Assembly: GCA_946479725.1 (NCBI GenBank)
Contig: CAMLHB010000004.1
Span: 1 to 34,995 of the forward strand
Source: an uncultured Actinomycetes bacterium
Lineage (GTDB): Bacteria > Actinomycetota > Thermoleophilia > Solirubrobacterales > 70-9
Reading direction: 5' to 3'
DNA: 34,995 nucleotides
Of this stretch, positions 15,772 through 23,447 are shown piece by piece (positions within the stretch are counted from its first letter, which is position 1; every line of letters starts with the position of its first letter). Both the position numbers and the translations under genes were made by a program. Below the pieces are notes generated by a model. That model did not search any database, had not been told where the DNA came from, and saw only the letters and a list, made by a program, of their open reading frames with translations.

Positions 15772-15779
15772 CGAGGGCG

Positions 15780-15810
15780 AGCCTAGCGAACCGAATTCGC
15801 GGTCTAGACT
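15780..15810. promoter_or_regulatory. Divergent -10 elements for the PRC-barrel gene (-) and acyl-CoA ligase (+)
   Basis: TAGGCT (15785-15780, -) ends 8 bases before ATG 15771. TAGACT (15805-15810, +) would give the acyl-CoA ligase a leader of about 28 bases that contains its GGAGGA ribosome site. No clear -35 boxes are seen. Confidence 0.4.
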
Positions 15811-15845
15811 GGCGCCGGGAGCAACTTCATCCGGGGAGGAGAGAG

Positions 15846-17360
15846 ATGGGCCTGAACCTCGCATCGATCGTCACCGAGAGCGCCGCCGCCGAGCCGGATG
15901 CCGTCGCCGTGCGCCTGGGCGAGCGGGAGCTGACCTATGCCGAGCTCGACGATCGCAGCGCCCGCCTGGCGACGCTGCTGCTCGAGAAGGGCCTCGAGCA
16001 GGGGGACCGGGTCGGGGTGATGCTGCCCAACGTCCTCGAGTTCCCGATCTCCTACTACGGCGTCCTCCGTGCCGGCGGGGTCGTGGTGCCGATGAACGTG
16101 CTGCTGAAGCGGCGGGAGATCGCCTTCTACCTCGAAGACTCCGGTGCAGAGCTGCTGCTCACCTGGCACGGCTTCGGCGAGGAGGCCCGGGCCGGCGCCG
16201 AAGCCGCGGGCGCCGAGCTGATCGAGGTCGAGCCGGAGTCCTTCGCCGAGCTGCTGAGCGCTCGCGAGCCGACCGCGGAGCTGGCCGAGACCGGGGAGGA
16301 CGACACCGCGGTGATCCTCTACACCTCGGGTACGACCGGCAAGCCGAAGGGCGCCGAGCTGACCCACTTCAACCTCCACCGCAACGCCGAGATCGCCTCG
16401 GAGACCACCTGCGAGATCAAGCGCGGCGACGTCGTCCTCGGCTCGCTGCCGCTCTTCCACTCCTTCGGTCAGACGGTGAGCATGAACGCCTCGATCCGGG
16501 TCGGCGCGACGCTCACGCTGCTGCCCAAATTCGACCCCGGCGAAGCACTGGAGATCATGCAGCGCGATGGCGTCACCCACTTCTACGGGGTGCCGACGAT
16601 GTACGGGGCACTGCTCCACCACCCCGGCCGCGAGGACTACGAGACCTCGCTACGGATCTGCATCACCGGCGGCGCCTCGATGCCGGTCGAGGTCCTGCGC
16701 GGCTTCGAGCAGGCGTTCGAATGCGAACTGCTGGAGGGCTACGGCCTCTCCGAGACCTCGCCGGTCGCCAGCACCAACCACCCGGGCCGGCCGCGGAAGC
16801 CCGGGTCGATCGGGACGCCGCTGCGCGAAGTCGAGATGAAGGTCGTCGACGAGGACGACGCGGAGGTGGCACAGGGAGAGGTCGGCGAGATCGTGATCCG
16901 CGGCCACAACGTGATGAAGGGCTACTGGCAGCGGCCCGAGGCGACGGCGGAGGCGATGCGCGGCGGCTGGTTCCACACCGGCGACATGGCCCGGGTCGAC
17001 GAGGAGGGCTACTTCTTCATCGTCGATCGCAAGAAGGAGCTGATCATCCGCGGCGGCTACAACGTCTACCCGCGCGAGGTCGAGGAGGTCCTCTACGAGC
17101 ACCCGAAGATCCGCGAAGCCGCCGTGCTCAGCGTCCCCCACGACCAGTGGGGCGAGGAGATCGGCGCCGCCGTCGTCCTCCACGAGGGCGAGGAGCTGGC
17201 GCCCGAGGAGGTCAGCGAGTACGTGAAGGAGCGGATCGCCGCCTACAAGTACCCGCGCCTGGTCTGGTTCATCGACGACCTGCCGAAGGGCCCGACGGGG
17301 AAGATCCTCAAGCGCGAGATCGAGGCCCCCGCGGCCGCGGAGCCTGGCGCAACGCCCTGA
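15846..17360 (+). CDS. Long-chain fatty-acid-CoA ligase (AMP-forming)
   Basis: A 504-aa ANL-superfamily enzyme that activates a carboxylic acid to acyl-AMP and then acyl-CoA. The P-loop motif YTSGTTGKPKG is at 159-169. GYGLSETSP (A5), YFFIVDRKKELIIRGGYNVYPREVEE (A8 hinge) and the C-terminal GPTGKILKRE with the catalytic lysine complete the family pattern. Length is typical of short bacterial FadD-like proteins. The chain length of the substrate is not readable from motifs. GGAGGA at 15835-15840 is a strong ribosome site 5 bases before the ATG. The downstream lipase suggests a lipid-use theme, although that gene has its own leader. Confidence 0.9.
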   Translation: MGLNLASIVTESAAAEPDAVAVRLGERELTYAELDDRSARLATLLLEKGLEQGDRVGVMLPNVLEFPISYYGVLRAGGVVVPMNVLLKRREIAFYLEDSGAELLLTWHGFGEEARAGAEAAGAELIEVEPESFAELLSAREPTAELAETGEDDTAVILYTSGTTGKPKGAELTHFNLHRNAEIASETTCEIKRGDVVLGSLPLFHSFGQTVSMNASIRVGATLTLLPKFDPGEALEIMQRDGVTHFYGVPTMYGALLHHPGREDYETSLRICITGGASMPVEVLRGFEQAFECELLEGYGLSETSPVASTNHPGRPRKPGSIGTPLREVEMKVVDEDDAEVAQGEVGEIVIRGHNVMKGYWQRPEATAEAMRGGWFHTGDMARVDEEGYFFIVDRKKELIIRGGYNVYPREVEEVLYEHPKIREAAVLSVPHDQWGEEIGAAVVLHEGEELAPEEVSEYVKERIAAYKYPRLVWFIDDLPKGPTGKILKREIEAPAAAEPGATP

Positions 17361-17373
17361 CATCTGATTTACT

Positions 17374-17440
17374 CAGGCGCTCCCGAGTACTTAACCGGTC
17401 TGCTCGGGTCACCCAGCAGCGCGCTTTAGGGAGGCGCCTG
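17374..17440 (+). other. Structured leader or terminator before the lipase gene
   Basis: CAGGCGCTCCC (17374-17384) can pair with GGGAGGCGCCTG (17429-17440) with one bulged base. A competing pair is CCCGAG (17382-17387) with CTCGGG (17403-17408). The two folds share bases, so they are mutually exclusive. This may be the acyl-CoA ligase terminator or a switchable lipase leader. Confidence 0.35.
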
Positions 17441-17462
17441 CGCTCACTACATAGGAGAGAAA

Positions 17463-18128
17463 ATGGTCAGTAAGCGTCTGACGGCGTTCGCCTGCGCGAT
17501 CGCCCTCTGCATCACCGGTACCGCTCTCGCACCTGCGAGCTCGATGGCTCAGGACCCGATCCTGTTCGTCCACGGCTACTCGGAGAGCGCATCGTTGTGG
17601 AACACGATGATCTCCAACTTCGAAAAAGACGGCTATTCGAAATCGTATTTGAGCGCCTACAGCTACAACACCTCGCAGTCGAACAAGGTGGACGCCGAAG
17701 AAGTCAAATCGCGCGTCGAAACGCTGCTCAAAAACACCGGCGCGACCAAGGTGGACATCATCGCCCACTCGATGGGCTCGCTGAACAGCCGCTGGTACAT
17801 CAAGTTCCTCGGCGGCGAAACCAAGGTCGACGACTGGGTTTCGCTCGGCGGACCCAACCACGGAACCGAAACCGCGAACTTCTGCTTCAGCACCTCCTGC
17901 GTGGAGATGCGGGTCGGCTCCACGTTCCTCGCGGAACTGAACGCGGGCGACGAGACGCCCGGCATCGTCAACTACGGCACCTGGTGGTCGCCGTGCGACG
18001 AAATCATCAACCCGGACTCGAGCGTCGCGCTCTCCGGGGCGACCAACACCAAAACCGCCTGCATCTCGCATACGGCCCTGACGACGGACAAAACCGTCTA
18101 CGAACAGGTCCGCGAATTCGTCAAATAG
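17463..18128 (+). CDS. Secreted triacylglycerol lipase (LipA-like alpha/beta hydrolase)
   Basis: A 221-aa secreted lipase. The signal peptide covers about residues 1-29 (hydrophobic core FACAIALCITGTALA, cut near SSMA-QD). The mature part of about 190 aa is the size of minimal lipases such as Bacillus LipA. The oxyanion motif FVHGYSESASLW is at 35-46, the nucleophile S103 lies in AHSMGS, and D179 and H203 (CISHTAL) complete a plausible triad. Four cysteines (C141, C146, C178, C200) could form two disulfides. AGGAGAG just before the ATG is a strong ribosome site. Codon use is slightly richer in AAA/GAA than its neighbours, which fits a secreted, possibly acquired gene. Confidence 0.88.
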   Translation: MVSKRLTAFACAIALCITGTALAPASSMAQDPILFVHGYSESASLWNTMISNFEKDGYSKSYLSAYSYNTSQSNKVDAEEVKSRVETLLKNTGATKVDIIAHSMGSLNSRWYIKFLGGETKVDDWVSLGGPNHGTETANFCFSTSCVEMRVGSTFLAELNAGDETPGIVNYGTWWSPCDEIINPDSSVALSGATNTKTACISHTALTTDKTVYEQVREFVK

Positions 18129-18139
18129 CAGGTTCCTTG

Positions 18140-18171
18140 GCGCGATCCTGGCTAGCTGGCCAGGATCGCGC
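18140..18171. terminator. 13-bp hairpin after the lipase gene
   Basis: GCGCGATCCTGGC (18140-18152) and GCCAGGATCGCGC (18159-18171) pair perfectly around the loop TAGCTG, starting 12 bases after the lipase stop. No U-tract follows. Confidence 0.75.
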
Positions 18172-18177
18172 TAGTCT
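18172..18177 (+). promoter_or_regulatory. Possible -10 element of the R2lox-like gene
   Basis: TAGTCT abuts the preceding hairpin and would give a leader of about 30 bases containing the AAAAGGAGA ribosome site. Confidence 0.3.
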
Positions 18178-18214
18178 CCGCGTCGACCCCGATGCGACAC
18201 CAAAAGGAGACGAG

Positions 18215-19501
18215 ATGAGCGTCGCTTCCCAGCGCTTGATGGACAACATCACCTACGAGGACCTCTACCACCGCTGGGAGCAGGGCAACTGGAGCGCCTA
18301 CGACCTCGACTTCTCCAAGGACCGCGAGGGCTGGGAGGCACTGAGCGACATCCAACGGCGCTCAGCGATGTGGATCTACTCGATGTTCTATTACGGCGAG
18401 GACCGGGTCGCCGACACCCTCGCCCCCTACGTCACCGCCGCCCCGACCGAGGAGATGTCCTACTTCCTCGCCACCCAGCAGGTCGACGAGGTCCGGCACT
18501 CGGTCTTCTTCCACCGCTTCTTCAAGGAGGTGATCGGGGTCGGCGGCGAGTCCGTCCAGCAGACCCTCGCCTCCACCCTGCCGCAGCTGAACTGGGGCTA
18601 CCGCGGGGTCTTCGACCGCCTCGACCTGATGGCCGAGGAACTGCGCAAGGACCGCTCGGTCCCGAAGTTCGCCCAGGCGATCACCCTCTACCACCTGATC
18701 GTCGAGGGCAGCCTCGCCCAGCCCGGCCAGCACTTCATCGAGGACTTCTTCGCCTCCGAGGAGACGATGCCCGGCTTCAGCGCCGGGATGGAGAACGTCA
18801 GCCGCGACGAGCAGCGCCACATCGGCTTCGGCGTCAAGGTCCTCTCCGAGCTGCTCAACGAGCCGACCCCGGGCTGGCAGGAAAACCGCGCCGCCGTGGT
18901 CGAGCTGCTGCGCGAAACCCTCCCCTATGGCCCCGCCGTCTTCACGCCGCCGAACCTCGACCGCGAATACACCGAGTGCTACGGGTTCTCGCTCGAGGAC
19001 ATCTTCTCCTTCGGATTGAAACTGATCCGCCAGCGCTGGCGGACGATCGGCTTCCCGACCGAGGAGATGCCGCCCGGCGTCTTCCCCTTCCCGCCCGAGG
19101 ACGACGAGATGGAGGTGGCGAAGCGCCAGGTGGAGATGATGATGGCCGGCGTGATCGGCTCGCCCGAAGGCCCGCCTCCGAGCTCGGACCCGGAGATCCA
19201 GCGCCTCTACTTCGACCTGATCAGCCGCGTCGCCGACCCGGCGGCCGCCAATGGCTCGCCCTTCGTCGTCCAGTGGCGCTTCTCCGACGCGGCACCGTGG
19301 CACCTCGTCCTCGACAACGGCTCGACCCGCTGCGAGCCCGGCGAGGTCCCCGGCGCCAACGTCACGATCGAGACCAGCTGGGCCGACTGGATCGCCGCCG
19401 GCAAACCCGACGCCAATCAGCTGAAGATGATGCTGCAGCGCCGCATCCGCCCCCGCGGCAAGATGCGCGACCTCGCCCGCTTCCGCAAGGTCTTCAACTA
19501 G
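18215..19501 (+). CDS. R2lox-like diiron/Mn-Fe oxidase fused to an SCP2 sterol-carrier domain
   Basis: A 428-aa two-domain protein. Residues 1-300 are a ferritin-like helical bundle related to the ribonucleotide-reductase small subunit. The six expected metal ligands are present: E62 (GEDRVAD), E92 and H95 (DEVRH), E164 (IVEGS), E199 and H202 (DEQRH). V65 and Y159 sit at the same offsets from the ligands (+3 from the first Glu, -5 from the fourth) as the Val and Tyr that form the ether cross-link in R2lox (V71/Y162 in the M. tuberculosis protein). Residues about 330-428 look like an SCP2 lipid-binding domain (VVQWRFSDAAPWHLVLDN, then ADWIAAGKPDA). I infer an oxidase that acts on a bound lipid. 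A strong AAAAGGAGA ribosome site precedes the ATG. Confidence 0.78.
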   Translation: MSVASQRLMDNITYEDLYHRWEQGNWSAYDLDFSKDREGWEALSDIQRRSAMWIYSMFYYGEDRVADTLAPYVTAAPTEEMSYFLATQQVDEVRHSVFFHRFFKEVIGVGGESVQQTLASTLPQLNWGYRGVFDRLDLMAEELRKDRSVPKFAQAITLYHLIVEGSLAQPGQHFIEDFFASEETMPGFSAGMENVSRDEQRHIGFGVKVLSELLNEPTPGWQENRAAVVELLRETLPYGPAVFTPPNLDREYTECYGFSLEDIFSFGLKLIRQRWRTIGFPTEEMPPGVFPFPPEDDEMEVAKRQVEMMMAGVIGSPEGPPPSSDPEIQRLYFDLISRVADPAAANGSPFVVQWRFSDAAPWHLVLDNGSTRCEPGEVPGANVTIETSWADWIAAGKPDANQLKMMLQRRIRPRGKMRDLARFRKVFN

Positions 19502-19510
19502 ACCGCAGAC

Positions 19511-19533
19511 TTGTCCCCGGTATCCGGGGACAA
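19511..19533. terminator. Hairpin between convergent R2lox-like and amidase genes
   Basis: TTGTCCCCGG (19511-19520) and CCGGGGACAA (19524-19533) pair around the 3-base loop TAT, 9 bases after the R2lox-like stop and 13 bases from the amidase stop. It should serve both directions. Confidence 0.7.
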
Positions 19534-19546
19534 AGGCACATCGTCG

Positions 19547-20959
19547 CTAGGAGATCGGCGGGCGCTTGTCGGCCCAGGGGCGCTCGGCCTCGATCTGGGC
19601 GGCGAGGGAGAGCAGCGTCGCCTCGGAGCCGCGGCGGCCGATCACCTGGAAGGAGAGCGGCATGCCCTCGGGCGAGAAGCCTGCGGGCACCGCCATCGCC
19701 GGGTTGCCGAGGTGGTTCCAGGGGACGCAGTAGGGATAGAAGCGGCTCATCCCCAGCACCGTCTGCAGGGCGCCCTTGCCCTCCCAGCGGCGCACCGGCA
19801 GGGCAGTGCCGCCCATCACCGGCGTCACCAGCAGGTCGTACTCGTCGAAGATCGCGTTGACCCGGGCGCTGTCGGCGTCGCGCCCCTCGCCGCGGGCTTT
19901 CTCGTAGAGGCTCCGCGGCAGGATCGATCCGAGCCGGCCGAAGCCGCGGGTGCGGCGTTCCAGCCGCTCCGGGTGCGGCACTTCCTTAACCGTGTCGGCG
20001 ACGCCGCCGAGGAAGCGGGCGGTGATGTTGTTGCCGATGTTGCCCCAGTCGGGGTCGCGCCGGGAGACGTCATGGCCGAGGCCGCTGAGCAGCTCGACGG
20101 CGTCGGCCACCGCCCCCTTGGCCTCGTCGTCGACCGTCGGCGGCAGCGCCGCCCGCGGCGCCAGCGTCGACCAGGCGATCTTCAGCTTTCCGGGAGCGGT
20201 CTTGACGGCCTCGACGAAGGGCCGCTCGGGCGGCGCCGGCGCCTCGGGCTCGCGCGAACCGCCGGCGACGACGTCGAGCCAGAGCGCGGTGTCGAGGACC
20301 GAGCGGCTGACGCAGCCTTCGACAGCCAGTCCGCCCCAGCCTTCGAGGTTGGGGTCGAGGGGGACGCGGCCGCGGCTCACCTTGAGGCCGAAGAGGCCGC
20401 AGGAGGCGGAGGGGATGCGGATCGAGCCGGCGCCGTCGCCGGCCGAGGCGATCGGGACCAGGCCGGCCGCCACCGCGGACGCCGAACCTCCGCTGGAGCC
20501 GCCGGGCGTCCGCTGTGGGTTCCAGGGGTTGCGGGTGACGCCGTAGGTCGCCGACTCGCTGAAGCCGCAGATCGCCATCTCCGGCAGCAGGGTCAGCCCG
20601 ATGAGGATCGCGCCCGCCTCGCGCAGGCGGCGCACCATCTCGCAGTCGGCCCTGGCCGGCTCGCTGAAGCCGTCGGTGCCGTGGGTGTTGACCTCGCCAG
20701 CGACGTCGACTTCGTCCTTGATCGCGACCGGAACTCCCAGCAGCGGCCGCTCCTCGCCGGCCCGCACCCGCGCCTCCGCCTGCTCCGCTTCCAGCATCGC
20801 CTTCTCGGCAAAAACCTTCCGAAAAGAATTCAGCTCCGGGTCCAAGCGAGCAATCCGCTCCAACGAAAGCTCCACCAACTCCTTCGGGGAAACCTCCCCC
20901 GCCCGAACCATCTCAGCCTGTTTAGCCGCCCCCGCAAAAGCAATCTCATCCCTATTCAT
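19547..20959 (-). CDS. Amidase-signature family amidase
   Basis: A 470-aa amidase-signature hydrolase. The Ser-cisSer-Lys triad is visible: K81 (PVAIKDEVDV), S155 in TPGGSSGGSA and nucleophile S179 in GDGAGSIRIPS. The 24-residue spacing between the two serines equals that of fatty-acid amide hydrolase (S217/S241). PWNHLGNPAMAVPAG near the C terminus is typical. The substrate is unknown. There is no gatB or gatC next to it, so it is not the GatA subunit. The start at 20959 is supported by TAGGAT 8 bases upstream. The first 50 codons are rich in G- and T-ending codons (GTT, GCT, TTG), unlike the rest. Confidence 0.88.
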   Translation of the reverse strand: MNRDEIAFAGAAKQAEMVRAGEVSPKELVELSLERIARLDPELNSFRKVFAEKAMLEAEQAEARVRAGEERPLLGVPVAIKDEVDVAGEVNTHGTDGFSEPARADCEMVRRLREAGAILIGLTLLPEMAICGFSESATYGVTRNPWNPQRTPGGSSGGSASAVAAGLVPIASAGDGAGSIRIPSASCGLFGLKVSRGRVPLDPNLEGWGGLAVEGCVSRSVLDTALWLDVVAGGSREPEAPAPPERPFVEAVKTAPGKLKIAWSTLAPRAALPPTVDDEAKGAVADAVELLSGLGHDVSRRDPDWGNIGNNITARFLGGVADTVKEVPHPERLERRTRGFGRLGSILPRSLYEKARGEGRDADSARVNAIFDEYDLLVTPVMGGTALPVRRWEGKGALQTVLGMSRFYPYCVPWNHLGNPAMAVPAGFSPEGMPLSFQVIGRRGSEATLLSLAAQIEAERPWADKRPPIS

Positions 20960-20967
20960 GGCCGCCC

Positions 20968-20973
20968 ATCCTA
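20968..20973 (-). promoter_or_regulatory. -10 element of the amidase gene
   Basis: TAGGAT on the reverse strand ends 8 bases before ATG 20959; no Shine-Dalgarno is present, so the mRNA is probably leaderless. Confidence 0.45.
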
Positions 20974-20996
20974 TTGGCCAACCAGCCAGGCCGGCA

Positions 20997-21100
20997 GGAG
21001 GGACGGGTGCCCCTCTCACAGAGGCTCATGAGACCACGCCGGCGCCCAGCAACCCGCCCAGCTGCGCGACGGTCTCTGGGAGAGGGGCACCCGTCCCTCC
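20997..21100. repeat. Long inverted repeat, 21-bp perfect arms (hairpin element A)
   Basis: The arms at 20997-21017 and 21080-21100 are perfect reverse complements over 21 bp. After one mismatch they extend by 5 more pairs (CAGAG at 21019-21023 with CTCTG at 21074-21078). The internal 50-60 bases are GC-rich and carry a possible competing stem GAGACC/GGTCTC (21030-21035, 21071-21076). Read on the reverse strand, it begins 7 bases after the MMPL stop. It therefore lies exactly where a terminator would be, upstream of the amidase promoter. The arm shares 13 of 21 positions with the arm of element B at 30858, including the first six bases GGAGGG. Confidence 0.85.
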
Positions 21101-21107
21101 CCACCAC

Positions 21108-23330
21108 CTAAGCCTTAGCCGGCTCGGGCTCGGATTCGCCGCCACCCTCGAAGCTGAAATCGGGAACGAGGCGGTCGAGCCAGCTCGGGAACCACCAGTT
21201 CCACTCGCCCATCAGCTTCATCGCCGCCGGGACCAGGATCAGGCGGACCAGGGTCGCGTCGAGGGCGATCGCCACCGCCGAGCCGAGGCCCAGCTCCTTG
21301 ATCGAGGGGACGCCGGTGAGGACGAAGACGCCGAAGACCGCGGTCATGATCAGCGCCGCCGAGGAGATCGTGCGGGCGCTCGAGGAGAGGCCCTCGGCGA
21401 CGGCGCGTTCGTTTTCGCCGTGGGCCATGTAACGCTCGCGGATCCGCGACATCAGGAAGACCTCGTAGTCCATCGAGAGGCCGAAGACGATCGCGAAGAT
21501 CAGCGGAATGTTGATCGTGTCCAACGCCCCCTGGCTTTCGAAGCCGAGGAAGCCGTCGAACCACCCCCACTGGAAGATCGCGACGAGGACGCCGAAGGCC
21601 GCCCCGATCGAGAGCAGGTTCATCAGCACCGCCTTCAGCGGCAGGACCAGCGAGCGCAGCATCACCATCAGGACCAGGAAGCTGAGCGAGAGGACGAAGA
21701 GGATGATCTTCCACATCGAGCCGCTGACCTGGTGGCGGACGTCGTCGCCGCGGGCGGTCTCGCCGCCGACGTTGACTTCGGCCTGCTGGGCCAGGGCAGA
21801 GCCGGGGACGACGGTGTCGCGGAGGCGGCCGACCAGCGCCACCGCCGCGTCGGACTCGCTCGGCGCGCTCGGGGTGGCCTGAATCAGCACCGCATCGCCG
21901 GCGTAAACGGGTTTGTCCACGGCGGTGATGCCTGGGGTGGCGGCGACTTCGCGGACGAAGCCGGCGACCGCCGCTTTGCCCGCCGCGCCGGGGGCGCCGC
22001 CGAAGCCGGCGACGATCTGGATCGGGTCGGTGCCGCCGCCGAGCTGGTCGGAGGCCAGTTCGTTGCCGACCCGGACGTCGCTGTCCTTGGGGAACTGGGC
22101 GATCGCTTCGGTCCCGGTCTGCAGCGAGAGCAGCGGGCTGGCGAGGAAGAGCAGGATCGCCGCGACGCCGATCACCGCGGTCCAGGGCCGCGCCATCACC
22201 CGCACGGTCCAGGCGCGCCAGAAGCGGTTTTTCTCCGTCGCCACCTGGGCGGCGCTCTTGCGCCGGTAGAAGCGGCGGCCGAAGAAGCGCTCGACCCGGC
22301 CGACGATCCCGCCCGGCAGCACCCGGTCGCCGAGCATCGCGATCAGCGCCGGCAGCAGCGTCGTCGCGGTGAGGATCGAGACCGCGACCACGGTCATCGC
22401 CCCCAGCGCCATCGAGCGCAGCGCCTGGTTGTCGACCATCCACAGCCCGGCCAGGGAGATGATCACCGCGAGGCCCGAGAAGGTGACGGCGAGGCCCGAG
22501 GTCGAGAGCGAGAGCGACCGCGCCTCGGCCGGGTCGTGGCCCGCCTCACGCTCCTCGCGGTAGCGGGCGAGGATGAAGAGCGAGTAGTCGACGGCGACGC
22601 CGATCCCGATCATCGAGGCCATGTTGGTGACGAAGACCGAGGTCTCCAGTTGCAGCGAGAAGAAGTAGATCAGCGCCCCGGTGACGAGGACGCTGACGAA
22701 GCCGAGCGCCAGCGGCAGCGCCGCCGCGGCGAGCGATCCGAAGACGACGAGGAGGATGATCGCGACGATCGGGAACCCGGTCCCCTCGGCCTTGGCCAGG
22801 TCTTCCTTGGAGATTTCCTGCATCCCCGCCCAGATCGTCGGCTGCCCAACCAGGTAGGGAGTGACACCGGCCGTGGCGTTCCCGGGCTCGAGGTCTTCGC
22901 GCAGCGTCGCGGCCGGATCGATCAGCTCGTCCGAGGAAAGGTCGCTGCGCAGCGGCACCAGCACCACGTCCGTGCCCTGCAGCTGCCTGCGCGCCAGCGC
23001 CGCCGTGGCCGGCGGCAAGGTGACGTCGTCGAGGGTCGCAACCTCCTTGCGGACCCGCGTCACGGCGGCAGCCCGCTCGGCCGCGCTCGCCCCCGGCGCC
23101 GCCTGCAACACGACGCCGATCCCGTTCGCCTTGTCGCCGAATTCGTCCTGCAGCGCTTCGCTCACCTTCATCGACTGGCTGCCCGGAACGTCGAAGCCCC
23201 CGCCGGTCAGGTGATCGGTCTGTTTCGAGGCGAACGGCAGCGCCAGCGCCACGATCAGCACCCAAGCCGCGACCACCCAACGGCGGCGTCGCCCCAGGAA
23301 CCCAGCCAGTGAACTCATCGCCTCTCGCAT
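21108..23330 (-). CDS. MMPL-family RND transporter
   Basis: A 740-aa membrane protein with the RND/MMPL architecture. There is one N-terminal helix (about 17-35), a periplasmic-type loop (about 40-180) and helices around IVAIILLVVFGSLAAAALPLALG. The MMPL signature MIGIGVAVDYSLFILARYREER follows, then a second external loop and a repeated helix set containing FGLSMDYEVFLMSRIRE. The Asp residues in VAVDYS and GLSMDYE are the proton-relay positions. MMPL proteins in actinobacteria export lipids or hydrophobic compounds; the cargo here is unknown. GGGAG lies about 7 bases before ATG 23330; ATG 23318 is an alternative start. No regulator gene is adjacent, but tandem CRP-like sites lie in the divergent gap to corA. 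Confidence 0.93.
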   Translation of the reverse strand: MREAMSSLAGFLGRRRRWVVAAWVLIVALALPFASKQTDHLTGGGFDVPGSQSMKVSEALQDEFGDKANGIGVVLQAAPGASAAERAAAVTRVRKEVATLDDVTLPPATAALARRQLQGTDVVLVPLRSDLSSDELIDPAATLREDLEPGNATAGVTPYLVGQPTIWAGMQEISKEDLAKAEGTGFPIVAIILLVVFGSLAAAALPLALGFVSVLVTGALIYFFSLQLETSVFVTNMASMIGIGVAVDYSLFILARYREEREAGHDPAEARSLSLSTSGLAVTFSGLAVIISLAGLWMVDNQALRSMALGAMTVVAVSILTATTLLPALIAMLGDRVLPGGIVGRVERFFGRRFYRRKSAAQVATEKNRFWRAWTVRVMARPWTAVIGVAAILLFLASPLLSLQTGTEAIAQFPKDSDVRVGNELASDQLGGGTDPIQIVAGFGGAPGAAGKAAVAGFVREVAATPGITAVDKPVYAGDAVLIQATPSAPSESDAAVALVGRLRDTVVPGSALAQQAEVNVGGETARGDDVRHQVSGSMWKIILFVLSLSFLVLMVMLRSLVLPLKAVLMNLLSIGAAFGVLVAIFQWGWFDGFLGFESQGALDTINIPLIFAIVFGLSMDYEVFLMSRIRERYMAHGENERAVAEGLSSSARTISSAALIMTAVFGVFVLTGVPSIKELGLGSAVAIALDATLVRLILVPAAMKLMGEWNWWFPSWLDRLVPDFSFEGGGESEPEPAKA

Positions 23331-23393
23331 GCCATCTCCCTCGTCGCTTTGGCCGTGTAGCCAGGAGCCTCCCCCGCGACGGGGACCCGGGTC

Positions 23394-23426
23394 TGTGAGG
23401 CCGGTCACTTCGTGAGGGGCGTCACG
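23394..23426. promoter_or_regulatory. Tandem CRP/FNR-like sites between MMPL and corA genes
   Basis: Two copies of GTGA-N6-TCAC (23395-23408 and 23412-23425) lie in direct tandem with 17-bp spacing. The first, TGTGAGGCCGGTCACT, differs from the CRP consensus TGTGA-N6-TCACA at one position. They sit 23-53 bases upstream of the corA ATG, and would overlap its promoter. Confidence 0.45.
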
Positions 23427-23435
23427 CGCACCTCG

Positions 23436-23441
23436 TAACCT
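23436..23441 (+). promoter_or_regulatory. -10 element of corA
   Basis: TAACCT ends 6 bases before the ATG at 23448; no Shine-Dalgarno. Probably leaderless. The tandem CRP-like sites cover the -35 region. Confidence 0.45.
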
Positions 23442-23447
23442 GGGCCG

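Noticed and set aside
20601..23312. A 903-codon forward frame opposite the amidase and MMPL genes
   Set aside because: It is the antisense reading of MMPL: Asp/Arg/Glu-rich, no domain, and the opposite strand has clear transporter motifs.
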